Origin: Helicoverpa zea
Taxonomy: Eukaryota > Arthropoda > Insecta > Lepidoptera > Noctuidae
Assembly: GCF_022581195.2 (NCBI RefSeq)
Contig: NC_061459.1
Location: 5,890,001 to 5,954,000, forward strand
Direction: 5' to 3'
Length of the DNA stretch: 64,000 bases
The notes beneath the pieces were generated by a model. That model searched no databases. It was given only the letters and a program-made list of their open reading frames with translations, and was not told the DNA's origin. This document shows, in pieces, positions 24,044-35,737 of the stretch (positions are counted from its first letter, which is position 1; every line of letters begins with the position of its first letter). The translations under genes were made by a program, and so were the position numbers.

Positions 24044-27000
24044 CGCCGTCCTAATGTACGTGCATCTGTATTCATATGCATTTCAGTGCGGTAAAAACTT
24101 CGTAATTACGTAGGCTGCTAAATAAGAATAAATCGGTAGTATCTTGGTGTATTTATGTGTAGTTGGTGAATTTTTGCAAATAAAACAGGTGAGGGTTTAA
24201 CAGTGTGTATTATTTACGGGCCCTAATAACAGGCGGCGGCTGAGAAGCCAGCAGGAACTACGTCCAGTACAGCGCCTGCTTGGTACCCGTCTGGAATATT
24301 TAACGGTTATTTACTGACAACTTTACATAAATTAGTCTACAAGTAGGGTGGTCTACGAAAAACTTTCTTCATGAACTTGTTTCCAGAGAACTTCCTATGT
24401 TAGACAGCAAGGTATTGGTTTAACGTATCTTGCCTACTTACATTTTAAGCTCTTTTTGATATGTCTGTTATTTCCGAAAATGGGACTTCATGTTAACTAA
24501 AGAACTATCGTAAACTTAAACAAAACAAAATAATACTCGCCATAACCACCAGAAAATTATCTTTATCAAAAATCCTGTAAAATGAGCAACGAAGCGGAAG
24601 CAAGTGGCAGTTAAACGATTTGTCGGCGTATTAATAAAACGATTAAAGGAAGCTCTCGGTGGTAATCTGAGAGCGACGCGGCGCGCGGCAGATGGCCACA
24701 ATTCCCAAACTTTGATGACGACGCCCGGCATCCGCAGACAGAACCAACGATTTGTAGACTTTTGTTGGCGACTACTTGGGTACATTTAAAAGGAACAAGT
24801 TGCGAGGACGCCTTTTAATTTTCGTTAATCAAACTTAAGCCGCCTGTCGCCCACTAAGTGCACACTTGCTATAATAAAGCTGCCGTTTCTAATTTGTCTC
24901 CAGGCAGCAGCTAATGATAGGCTGATGTTCGTCGACGTCAATCGGTGTCCGTCGTTTGATGACTCGTCAAAATTGCTTCCTGCGTTGTTAAGTGCAGGAA
25001 ATTGTGACTCCTCCATCGGCACACCTACCAAACGCTAACTGCTTTCACTCTTCCCTACACAGTCATATAATCAACTCTGCAAATGTATGGGTACATCCTA
25101 TTGAGGGGAACGATCGTACACGATACAAATGTAACCTTTCATATGGTCTTTAATTAATATTTATTTCTTCAGGCACCTTTAAAGTTAACATAATCCCTTA
25201 ACGTTACAGCTTTATTTTTCTCTTAACATGTAAAAGTGTCCCTTCAGTATGTAGAAGGATAAATCCACGCCAAAACGTTAAATGGTGCTTCAAGCAATAT
25301 CTCGGCAACAGCAGCTGTGAAGTAATGGCGCCGACACTTTACGCGATGCGATTACGACCACCTAAACATTCATTACAAGTAATGTCCGTCATTTATCTGT
25401 CCTAATCACTGTGTGAGCGCTCGCCCCGTGCCTGTGCCCATGCGATTATTTTAAAAATAGCTAACATAAACAAACTAGCTAAATGCCAACTCACCCCTGT
25501 TTTATACTAAGCAAGGATAATAATGAACGCGAATAAAAACTAATACATTTACAAAGGCCGGTGTGTTGTACCGCGCGGAGGGCTCGGGCAAGCCTAGCAG
25601 GCGAACCCCGCTAAATGTTTCACGGTTTAATCAAGCCCCTGCTATCAGGCAAGACAAATAGTTAGCTCATCTGCATCTATACGAGTCGGAGCCGCCGCAA
25701 CCAACAAAGCATCGATATTTTACTTTAACTTCCTTACCGGGATAACAAATGTGTCGACTCGTACCATTCGCGTCATCGGTTACAAATTAAATGAACAGAA
25801 ATCATAAGTATTGAAGTGGGCTTAAGCAAAGCAGAGGTCGGTCGGCGAGTGCTCAATCGCGCTAATGGCAAGAACCGCAAGCGCAGTCCCCGGGGACATA
25901 CTAACTAAATATGTAATGGTTATTCGAAGCGGTCTTCCTACACTTAGGCCCCGCTTGAAATTGACCAGACAAAGTTACGTGCATGCTTCAAATATAATTC
26001 AGATGATACCTAAGTCGCTGTTCATTTATTATTAACTCTACCTAGCCAAATGAGTACGGGTACATAAAAACTCCGTTGTCGTTTGTGTGTCTCATCAATA
26101 CAGCTACACAGAGCGTAACTAATCTGCACGCGCCCCGCCCACAAGTTCAAAAGAATTTCGAGAAAGTGCGAGTGCAGTAAAACAACTTTTGAGCCTTATT
26201 TTCTCGTTCCGAAATTGCAGTGGGTTTAAGCGAGATTTCATTTGTATGGAAGCCGGTATAATCTGGAATAATACCGCAGTAGCGGCGCGGGCCTTCAAAG
26301 ACGCCACTCGTCCGCGCGCCGGTTGCCGCCTGTAATGAGTTTTTTTAAATGCGCAACACATTCATGCACCATGTCGAGTTCCACTGGATTTAATGTAGTG
26401 CAAGTGCAGTTTACACAGCCGTATGATTTTAGAATAAAGTCCCTTAATAAACGGATAACTGCCTGACGGCATTTACTTAAGTTTTATAAAATGAGTCTTA
26501 TTTAATTTATAACGTTTATCTTTCAGAAATGAACCATAACAGTCGTCCGCTCATCTGATGTGCAGAATGAAATCCAGCTGAAGCCGTCTTGATTACTGCG
26601 ACCCGGGCGCCGCTCGACGGTTCAGAATTGGACGGATTATGAGGAATTTAAAGGGCGATGACAATTTGAATATGAACAAGAAAAGTATCCTCTAAAATTA
26701 GATTAATTTTTCCCTTTTTGTGACACAAAAGGTCTTTCATTTTCCACTAAAAGGACACTTTAAAGCGTCTACTATATTTTATTAACAGAAAGCAGACTGA
26801 TTAGAATTTCTTTGTATGCTGACGAATGACAGTAAAATAAATTACTTTCATGCAGACCCTCATAATGTTCCCATTTCATTATAAAACATGTTATGCATTG
26901 GTAAAAACGAACAAAGGGCTTTCCATATTGTTATCTTAAAGGTGAGGTGAGTTCTTACACAGAATAATGAAAAGCCGCCAGCATTGATGGATAAAAAGCT

Positions 27001-29043
27001 CATGTGTTTGGCAAATTCGAAGGGTTAGGACGATAATTGAGGTAAAAAGTGACGTAAGGGGTCCGAGGTCGGCGGCGGCGCGCGGCGACAGACTGAGGGA
27101 GCGGAAGGAAAGCCGTGCTAATTACTTGCGTCGCCCGGAGCTAAGCCAGAGCTCGCATCCTCTAGCGAGCAGACTCGCTGAAAGCAGAGGAAGTCTACGT
27201 ACTGCAACTTAGTCATAACGCACTGCTTATCAATTGTGTTCTTCATAAAAACCGCACAACTGTATCTCTACATGGTACTTACACGCACATTTACTTACAA
27301 CTCAATGCAAATTCAGTACCTACAGCGTCACTCAATCCCAGTCCCGCGGTACATCGTAGAAAGACGTACGTGATGCCAGCTATCCTAAATTGATGTTAAA
27401 TCGCTTTTTGTTTGCGCATTCAATCCCAGAGCAATTTCTCAGTTAGGGAAACAATCTAATACAGTCGCTCTCTTTTATGTTCCAAGGGAAATAATTTAAA
27501 AATGAGTTGAGTTTTGTATAGATTTGTAAAAAGTTTCAAAGTTCCATAATCTTTGTGAGTTTTCTCAAGTATTAGTTCAAATTATTGGTTCTGTTTCGCG
27601 GGCAATAATTTTGCTACCCAATTTACTGGACGTTGTTGCTGGATATATTAGTAGTTATATGTTTTAACGATTGTCTTATTTCGTAATGGCTATTAAAGAC
27701 TTCCTCGACTTCGACTAGGGGCTTCGTAGATTCCTAAATAGCAGTCTCTGATAGGGCCCGCGAAGACAGAGCAAGCGAGACGCGTGCGCGAGGCGCGAGG
27801 GAAGCCATTCATAATATTGTAATAACGGCTTCCAGCAGCAGTTATTCCGTGCTTAAACGTTTTACTGCGGTCATTATCTACCCGCTGAAAGGATATGCAA
27901 GCGATAAATTGTACACTGTTACCTACACGCGTATCTCCGCTTACTTAGTATCTACAATCTTATCGCATCGATAAAGAAATAATGAGAAAGTAATAAAAGA
28001 AGGAATTCCTATCATATCAATATAAAGACAGTTCTTTCGGTGCCGTCTGGAAAACCAATGCCAATTTATTAAGAGCGATAAACTAACCACATCACAGATA
28101 CCATTCCAATTGCTAACGTACTTTTAAATCGTATCATATTTCCCGTATCTTTGTACTAAAATAGATATCTCAACGGCACATAAAGGGAACGCGCCTTTCC
28201 TTTAGCAATAAAGAGACCATTTAATCGAAGCTTATCTGGCCGGAAGCATTCATTAGATGATTGCACCATTACTAGTGGACTCTTTTCCGAACGACTCCGC
28301 CTTGTTAGGACATTTATTTATTGTGGCCATATGAATATTACTACATTAGAAATATTTGGATATTATTTATTTTTATTTTCTGTGCTGAATCTCCTACCTA
28401 CTAATCTAATGTTCCAGATGTCTGCAAACACATTGGTTCATTCAAAGTATCTCATATACTTAGTAATAGTTATACCCAATATAGGTTCTACATGTATAAA
28501 AAATGTGATACAGGTTAACCAAAGAAAGACTGCTGTGTTAAAACGGTACAACAATCGGAAAGCGCAGAGCGGATTATTAAAGTATCCCAAAGCAACAAAA
28601 TGTTTCAACACTTCTATCTATCAAGTTATCAAATTACAGTATCGAGTTAATGAAGCGATATTAACTAAAGAGGTTTTCTGACTCCCCATCACGGTATCAG
28701 ACCTAAACCAACACGGAGCACCGGTGTAGATATTCTTGTAAATAGATCGCGAACAAATACAAGAGTTTGTGAAGTGGACTCGGCGGGGTCCGGGTCCGGG
28801 ACCCCATTGTGCCAGGACTCGTATAATATTGTTAAACATCCCGTCGATATATTGACGTCTATGATGTTTTTATTGATAGTAATAAACGTTGATCTTGAAT
28901 GAATGAATGAATTTATTTATTTTTTTGAGATTAGATACTCAGTTGTTCTAAAGTCGTGTAACTATATTGTTTCTTTTTATAAAGTTCAGTTTGTCCACAG
29001 CCTCCGAAACTACTGAACAGATTTGAAATGTTTACAATATATA
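24044..29043. other. Non-coding stretch with GC-rich islands
   Basis: No convincing gene is visible. GC-rich islands occur at about 24600-24740, 25560-25640, 26240-26330, 27058-27180 and 27750-27810. A (TGAA)4 run followed by an AT stretch at about 28896-28925, then sequence up to 29041, may be the left part of an older repeat into which the mariner-like element inserted. The right part of that repeat would resume at 30782. Confidence 0.45.
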
Positions 29044-29480
29044 CAGGGTGTCCAGTAAATAGCACGACATACTGCAGGGGGTGATAGCTTGGGTCACTAC
29101 CTATCAATACAACACAATATATGTTCAGCAAAATCTTACGGATTTACAGTTTCACAAAATTTTTCGAAATACCGAAAAATCTCTACCAGAAAGAGATTTT
29201 TAATCATCTCGTAATGAAAAAATCCTTTTCTAGTACTTTTTTTTACATCAAATTATTCGTGAATGGTTACTTTACTCATGAATAAGTCTTTTTTTCTATC
29301 AAAAACAAGAATGTATTCAAGAAATACAATTTTTTGTTTAAATTTGCACAGCACTAATTTCTTGTCACTTAAGTTTAACCTACTGTGGTGAAAAAAAAAT
29401 GCATGGGGCAGTTTTGTACAACAAACTTAAAAAAATGCATGTTTAATGGTGATTTTGGAAAGATACAATACTAGTATATT
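29044..29480 (+). repeat. Left long terminal inverted repeat of mariner-like element
   Basis: It pairs with 30345-30779. In the outer ~150 bp I see only a handful of mismatches, for example CTGCAGG against CTGTAGG. The inner limit is approximate; pairing fades after the block AGATACAATACTAGTA. Confidence 0.9.
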
Positions 29481-29716
29481 ACATTTGAAAAAAATGCGAA
29501 AAATGAGGTATTTTAGTTAATAAGAGCATTCTATTTACAATGCAAGTAATGTGACTTTGAATTCTAATCGTTGTAAGGTCGTACTACGGTTCGAATTACA
29601 TAATAATTAATCTACAGCCGACGGGTTGGCCGGTCTGAAAATGACATCTTGAAGGAAAAGGTAATAGTAAAAAAAAAACAGAGGAGTTAACTTTAATAAA
29701 AATTTATTTAAATAAA

Positions 29717-30265
29717 TTACAATAAATGCTCAAATTGTTTTCCTTGTGCCCTAATACACGCTCGGCATCTTCTTAAAAATGAGCTTTTGAGTCTCCTCAA
29801 GCTTGTTTCCGATATTTTTCTTGCTGCAATGTTAACCCTTGGTCTCAATTCATTGTCATTTTGGATCGGTTTTTCATAGACTTTGTCCTTCATGGCACCC
29901 CAATAAAAAAAATCCAGGGGGTCCGGAGACCTAGGTGGCCATAATATCGGTCCCAGTCGCCCAATCCACCTGCCTGGATAAGCTTCATCTAAGTAGGCTC
30001 TTACTTCCCGGCCATAATGAGCAGGGCACCCATCATTTTGAAGCCACATCATCTCTCTTAGCTCACTCGGAACATTTTCAAGGAGCGTGGGTAGGGTTTC
30101 TTGTAAAAACTCCAAGTAATTATTGGCATTTAATGTAGGTGGAAGCTCGACGGGACCCACAATCTGTGTAACGCTTGCATGTCGCATTTTACGTGTCACA
30201 ACTAGTTTTATAATAATTCGCATAAATGAGCAGCTATTACTTATTCTCATAGTGGTTTTTGTCAA
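29717..30265 (-). pseudogene. Truncated mariner-like transposase
   Basis: The 182-aa frame corresponds to the C-terminal part of a DDE transposase that cuts and pastes DNA at TA sites. Residues 75-84 (WLQNDGCPAH) hold the second catalytic Asp (D78), and residues 109-122 (WPPRSPDPLDFFYW) hold the third (D115), with 36 residues between them. In related insect transposases the latter motif reads SPDLNPLDFF or similar, so two residues seem deleted here. The N-terminal DNA-binding region and the first catalytic Asp are absent, and only about 80 bp remain before the inverted repeat. GPVELPP..LNANNYLEFL near residues 37-54 matches the region just after the first Asp in this family. It is unlikely to be active. 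Confidence 0.88.
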
Positions 30266-30344
30266 AATTACGTTAGTTACATTTTCAACAAAATCAGCTT
30301 CTCTGGATCTAAATTTGCATTTTTTTGTATTTTTTTAACGAAAA

Positions 30345-30779
30345 TGTACTAGTATTGTATCTTTCCAAAATCACAATTAAACAAGCATTTTTTTAAGTTT
30401 GTTCTACAAAACTGCCCCATGCATTTTTTTTTCACCACAGTAGGTTAAACTTAAGTGACAAGAAATTAGTTCTGTGCAAATTTAAACAAAAAATTGTATT
30501 CCTTGAATACATTCTTGTTTTTGATAGAAAAAAGACTTATTCATGAGTAAAGTAACCATTCACGAATAATTTGATGTAAAAAAAAGTACTAGAAAAGGAT
30601 TTTTTCATTACGAGATGATTAAAAATCTCTTTCAAGGTAGAGATTTTTCGGTATTTCGAAAAATTTTGTAAAACTGTAAATCCGTAAGATGTTGCTGAAC
30701 ATATATTGTGTTGTATTGATAGGTAGTGACCCAAGCTATCACCCCCTACAGTATGTCGTGCTATTTACTGGACACCCTG
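30345..30779 (-). repeat. Right long terminal inverted repeat of mariner-like element
   Basis: This is the reverse complement of 29044-29480, ending in the complement of CAGGGTGTCCAG and followed by TA. Single-base differences from the left copy are scattered and few. Confidence 0.9.
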
Positions 30780-30781
30780 TA

Positions 30782-30984
30782 TACAATAAAACAACTTAAA
30801 TAACACTTATATTAAAATATCACACTTATAACTGTGCAAGCCATATTTATTACCAAATTTTATCAAAATCCGTTCGCCCGTTTGCGCTGGAAGAAATAAC
30901 AACCATAGGCACAATATAATTGTAATAGTGTGATGGTACGGAACCCGTCGTGTACGAGTCCGACTCAAACTTAGCCGGTTTATT
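30782..30984 (+). mobile_element. Fragment of lepidopteran repeat ending GGTACGGAACCC...AGTCCGACTC...GCCGG
   Basis: The segment contains AAATCCGTTCGCCCGTTTGC and then GGTACGGAACCCGTCGTG, GAGTCCGACTC and AGCCGGTTT. The last three blocks match the 3' end of the element at 47414-47694 in the same order. The mariner-like element probably inserted into this older repeat. The start is uncertain. Confidence 0.6.
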
Positions 30985-33900
30985 TACATAATTTACCTGT
31001 GGAAATCGGAATTAATAGAATTTAAAGTATAATTTCTCATTCTAGGCCAAATCAACTATAATTATGGTCCTAAAAACCAATAGCTCGACAAAAATAGTAT
31101 CAACGTAAAATCGCAGCAATATGAGGTAAGCAGTTCAAAAGTGGTGCATAGCAGAGCGAGCGGAGCGAAGCGGCCACCGCGCGCCGGCAGGTGGCTTAAA
31201 TTACCGCATTTGTTACACGTTTACACGAAACTGTATCAATATTTCATGCGGATTTACACGAGCTATCGCGATGCTTTGCATTTTGCTATCCTTAAAATAT
31301 CTACGCAGCTTTTGATTGCAAAGTGAGCAATAAACACCCTCCGCTTTAATTTATCGCAGCCAGAGCTTCACGATTTGCCAACTAGAAGTTATACGCTCGT
31401 ACACTCAACTATTATTTCAATAAGACAGCGCGCTGAATCCCTACAATGACAACTCACTCAAATGTAAACGCGAACTATTTCCATAAGAAAGGCATTGCGA
31501 AAGTTTTTCAATTTTCAAGTGACGCAGGTATGATGGAGAACTTTGGCTTCGGACGCAACGCCGCCGCACCGCAACCGCACCGCTCCCTCCGAATTGAAAG
31601 GTGATATTGTTTTATATGAATCACACTCAACTTGTATGATCTTCTCAATGGTGTGAGATCAGTATCTCTACTTTTGTATATGTATATAAATTGGTCGAAT
31701 GTGAAGTGATCACAGTGAAATTAAAATATTGTTACAATTAAGATATAAATAAATATAGGAACAAACTATTTTATGGTCATAATTTTTACTCTGGAGACAA
31801 TTATAGACTATTTACCAAATATTGAGACGCTGGTAAAAGCGCGAAAAACAGTTAATGTCAACGTCATTCTAGGAAAAGACATTCTACCGACGAACATGGA
31901 AGTACTGATCTTCTTCGACCTATAAAAAATAGTTAGAGAATCTAAAAATTTATCCAAACAGATATTCATTCATTCGTTATTTGCTTCCAAATAATCTGAA
32001 AAACAAAACAGTAAAAATATGATTTTATTCCTGAAATGGGGTAGAATTGCACAACGACGCTTCTTCTTTTAAATATTTTTTCTTCGTTCTAACAATGTCG
32101 TGGAGCGCACTTTTATTTAGATTGATAATAGCTTGTAGGTCCGGGGTCCGGGGAGCGCCGACATTATGCAGCATCACGCGGGGATCACGAGGATTGTTTC
32201 CTAAAACAGGATCGAGTGGGAGCGGGCCCTGAATTAAACGGGACTGAAACAAATCGCACTTGCTTCTTTCCCCCTTTTAGAAAAATCTCACATACAAATA
32301 TTGAAAAAATAAACATTCATTTTTTTCTAAAACCCACTTGTGTATTTAATTCTGACAGATGATAACACAATCAACGCAACAGTAACTGCCTACCTATTTG
32401 GTAATTTTGTGATAAGAAAAAAAAACAATCTGAAGGCTTTGGTAACATTGCCTTTTTCTCTGAAAATGTCCTCGCAGTTGTCCCCCGGGGTTGACATTTA
32501 TCAGCTCAATAAAACTTCCATGAAAACATTCAGTGACATCCAATATGATTTCATTGCTGTTTCCAAAAATCCCCGAAAAAGGACATGAAATATTCCGGAT
32601 TATTATTCGCTCGCTACTTTGTTATGGACACGTAAACTTTTATGTTGAACCTAAGCAGTATTTGAATTCTCTTTTATATTGGAAGGCAAACTGTGGTGTG
32701 TGACGGTCGTGATCGTAAAAAATATAAACATACATAAAATTTTGACTATCAAAATGTGTTTACGAATTCTTTATTCCAAGTGTTTGCTTTGACCAGTCGT
32801 AGACAAAAGGAAAATTCTAAAATATTATTCAACAATACTATACTGTATATTTTGAAGACATTTAATATTCATTGATAGACACTATACAAGCACAAACTGA
32901 TGAATCCCGCCGTATTCCGAAATTCACTAGTTATATCTCAAGAACGTAAGACCGGTGCGGTGCGGTACGAGGAAGGCATCACAGAGGTAATTACTGTTGT
33001 CAGGGTCGTGTCCGCTTTAATTATTTACAAGTTATATGAACGTGTCAGTTAATGACACGTTAACGTTAACTAGACTTGGTAATAGAGAGGAGCCCAGCTG
33101 TATCCAGAGCGTTGTCGAGTTATGTCCCGCGCGAGACAGGCGCCCGATTAAAAATGCAACACTTCAAAACGAGCTGGATTCGGCAGCACCGTCGCTCGCG
33201 CAGCCAGTGTTGTTATGACGCTGGAGCAGACAGCTCGCTCTCACACCGCCATACGTATAGTGCGCCTGATGCAGTTGTTGTGTCGCGTGACAGCTCTAAT
33301 GTGGCGCTTATCATTATAACGTCCGAAGTAAGTTACTATTTGAAAAGTGCATTAAAATACGGTGTTGATATGTGCAGTAGCAGAAACTTTTTGCCCAAAT
33401 TGTGACACGCAGGCCAATTTGCTTAGTTTACAAATTCAAGCGTTGACGTGGGATCAAGCGCAACATTTATTTTTAAACCATCAGATCGATCGCCACGCTG
33501 GTACCTACTGACATTCATAAAACAGAAACGCGGCTAGCGAGAGACAGGAACGCTGCAAACGTCGGTATTTTATTTACGTGGAGAGCACAGCGATACCCGT
33601 TCCGCTTCTATTTTCGCACTATATCGTTTATTATGAGGGCCGACGGCGACGGCGGCATGGGCGCACTGAGGGCGGGCGCGCGGGCTCGAGCGCAGGCCAC
33701 TCCACTGCCTGATATTATATTCTGGAGCACGCCGCCTCACCTCGCTTCGCGCCAGATATTTCGAGTGTTGCTTCCACCACCTATGAATTTACCTAGTCTC
33801 AGTCACAGCACACGCCCGGTGCAGCCGGCCGCATCGCTCAATTAATATTAACGATACTGTTTGCTTGGAGATATCCGGAAATATTACGGTTTACCATCAA

Positions 33901-35341
33901 AAGTTATATTTGGCAAGGTTATGGTTTTAATGGCCCTACACCAAATGCAATAGTGGAAAGTTCACGTTTAAATAAAGTTCATTAGCTGTGTGCTTTATGA
34001 TTGTGTTTAATTAAGTGCGTAAAACACAGCTATCATACAATTTGCATACTCGATGCCAGGCGTTAACCACAGCGGTCGACGAGACACCGGTATGTCTGAC
34101 TGCGCGGGACGCGCTCATGTTTTATTTTACACAGCATTATGTTTATGAAAGTACCTATGTCATTTAATTTCTGTGTGTTTGTTATTGTATTGTGTCTAGA
34201 CTTACATGTAAGTAAGAGTTTTTAAGTAAATTAATCGTACCTATTTCAAATACTTTTACTGACCTACACAGGTATCGATACTACATTTATAATTTGAATT
34301 ACATCATATATTCATCTTTGTTAGGTTCGTATTGTTTGCAAGCTATTTAGCCGCTCACTCTCACAGCAGTTGTGTTTAGTTAGGTAGCCACTGTAGATTA
34401 AGTAGAACAACGTCAAAATCAACGTCGGACGTCGTAGGTAGATACTAGATATTAATGTGGGGAAAAACTTAAATATAAAGGAATGTTCATTCTCGGCTAG
34501 AGTGGGCTATTGTACTGTGAACAGGTTCGTCCACAAAGCCTGCTACCCGGCGCTGACACAGGAGCAATGACATACTACACTACACTAACGACAGAACATG
34601 GGACATTCTTACTAAAGTATAATGTACTAGTTTGTTTAGGGCAGTCTTAAGTTATTAAGTAATTATGCCATACTTAATTATTTCTGTAATTTGATAATTA
34701 GCATTGAAACAATTAATTTAAAGTCACAGTATCTTCATAACTTGGATATGTTTACACATTCTTAATATAATTTTCTGATTGCACCGCAGTGCAAACAAAA
34801 TAAAGATATTATCAAAACAAAATGAATGTGCACTTTCATAATGTCTAAACTACCAGATTCATTACCTGGATATGCAATAAAAATAAATTGAAATAACATT
34901 GAACGCTTGTACTTAATTAAATTAATATCTGTAAAAGGCATTCCTCATAAAGTTTCGAAGAAACTGGGAAATAGCCTTCATGAATATAATGGAAGTAATA
35001 AGCTCTGCAGTTTAATTTTAGACTTGCGGAACAATAAAAATGTTAAATGCAATTTTAATGTTTGGACTACCAAAATGTAGGCGTGAAACAAAAGTGCCTT
35101 TCTTAGTTTGAAGTCAGTCATAATTATAAGCCGAACGCATTTGTTAGTTCATTTTAAACTAAAAACGAAAATGGGTCAGACGGGCCGAGCCTGAGCACAT
35201 AATCTATTCATCTCCCTATATCTAGTGCTAGAATTTATTAATTTATTGTTTCTATGTTTAGAACAGATCCATAATAGTATCTAATAATACACTATTAGTG
35301 TATATTAAATATAGTAGATACTACATTATGTGTATGGTATA
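30985..35341. other. Non-coding stretch, possible regulatory islands
   Basis: No convincing coding exon is visible. GC-rich islands lie at about 31550-31600, 32130-32240, 33100-33330 and 33630-33830. Open frames in them (for example 32025-32252 minus and 33076-33405 plus) overlap on both strands and show no domain. A consensus donor AAGTAAGT at 33327-33334 closes the 33100-33327 island, which could be a non-coding exon (see findings). Confidence 0.4.
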
Positions 35342-35735
35342 TCGGGTGTGTCGTTCATAATCACATTAAATGAAATGCGTTAATATACTGGTTAATATAT
35401 GTCGATTAACAGAAATAAAAAATAAATATAAGTAAAAAAAAATTCAAACAAAGTAAACAGAATAAATATGTGCGAAAATTAGAACACCATATAAAAATCA
35501 GTCATTACAAACAACTGAAATTCTCCCTTGAAAACTGACAGCTGTCAACTGAGCAAACATTCGATACTCCTAACTTTATCTCTGCTTTACACATCATGTT
35601 GTAAATTATAAAAACGAAAAATGACTCCTGTGGTTAAACCACTGAATGGATTAGGTTATTTTTTTTACAATTCGCCATAGAATATCATAAAGTATATGTG
35701 ATAGGATTTAATGTGATTATGAACGACACACTCTG
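35342..35735. mobile_element. MITE with TA flanks
   Basis: This 394-bp element has inverted ends. GGTGTGTCGTTCATAATCAC continuing ATTAAAT at the left (35345-35371) pairs with the complement at 35706-35732. TA lies directly outside each end (35340-35341 and 35736-35737). There is no ORF. This fits a non-autonomous Tc1/mariner-type element. The outermost two or three bases of the ends do not pair perfectly. Confidence 0.78.
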
Positions 35736-35737
35736 TA

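Larger units (their letters stand above)
29044..30779 (-). mobile_element. Mariner-like (Tc1/mariner superfamily) transposon with ~435-bp terminal inverted repeats
   Basis: The 1,736-bp element begins CAGGGTGTCCAGTAAATAGC and ends in the complement of that sequence. TA flanks it on both sides (29042-29043 and 30780-30781), the target duplication of this superfamily. The inverted repeats extend about 435 bp inward (29044-29480 and 30345-30779) with few differences, which suggests a fairly recent insertion. An incomplete transposase frame lies between them on the minus strand. The unusually long repeats leave only about 860 bp of unique interior, so this copy is an internally deleted, probably non-autonomous derivative. 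Confidence 0.92.

Noticed and set aside
24516..24789. Overlapping open frames on both strands in a GC-rich block
   Set aside because: Both strands are open over the same bases, which fits GC-rich composition rather than coding. Neither product has a domain.
32025..32252. 75-codon minus-strand frame with a Lys/Glu-rich middle
   Set aside because: The opposite strand is equally open and there is no recognisable family. More likely a conserved non-coding or chance block.
33036..33845. Several Arg/Ala/Ser-rich open frames
   Set aside because: Composition follows the GC-rich island, frames overlap, and no domain is present. At most part of a 5'UTR exon or promoter.
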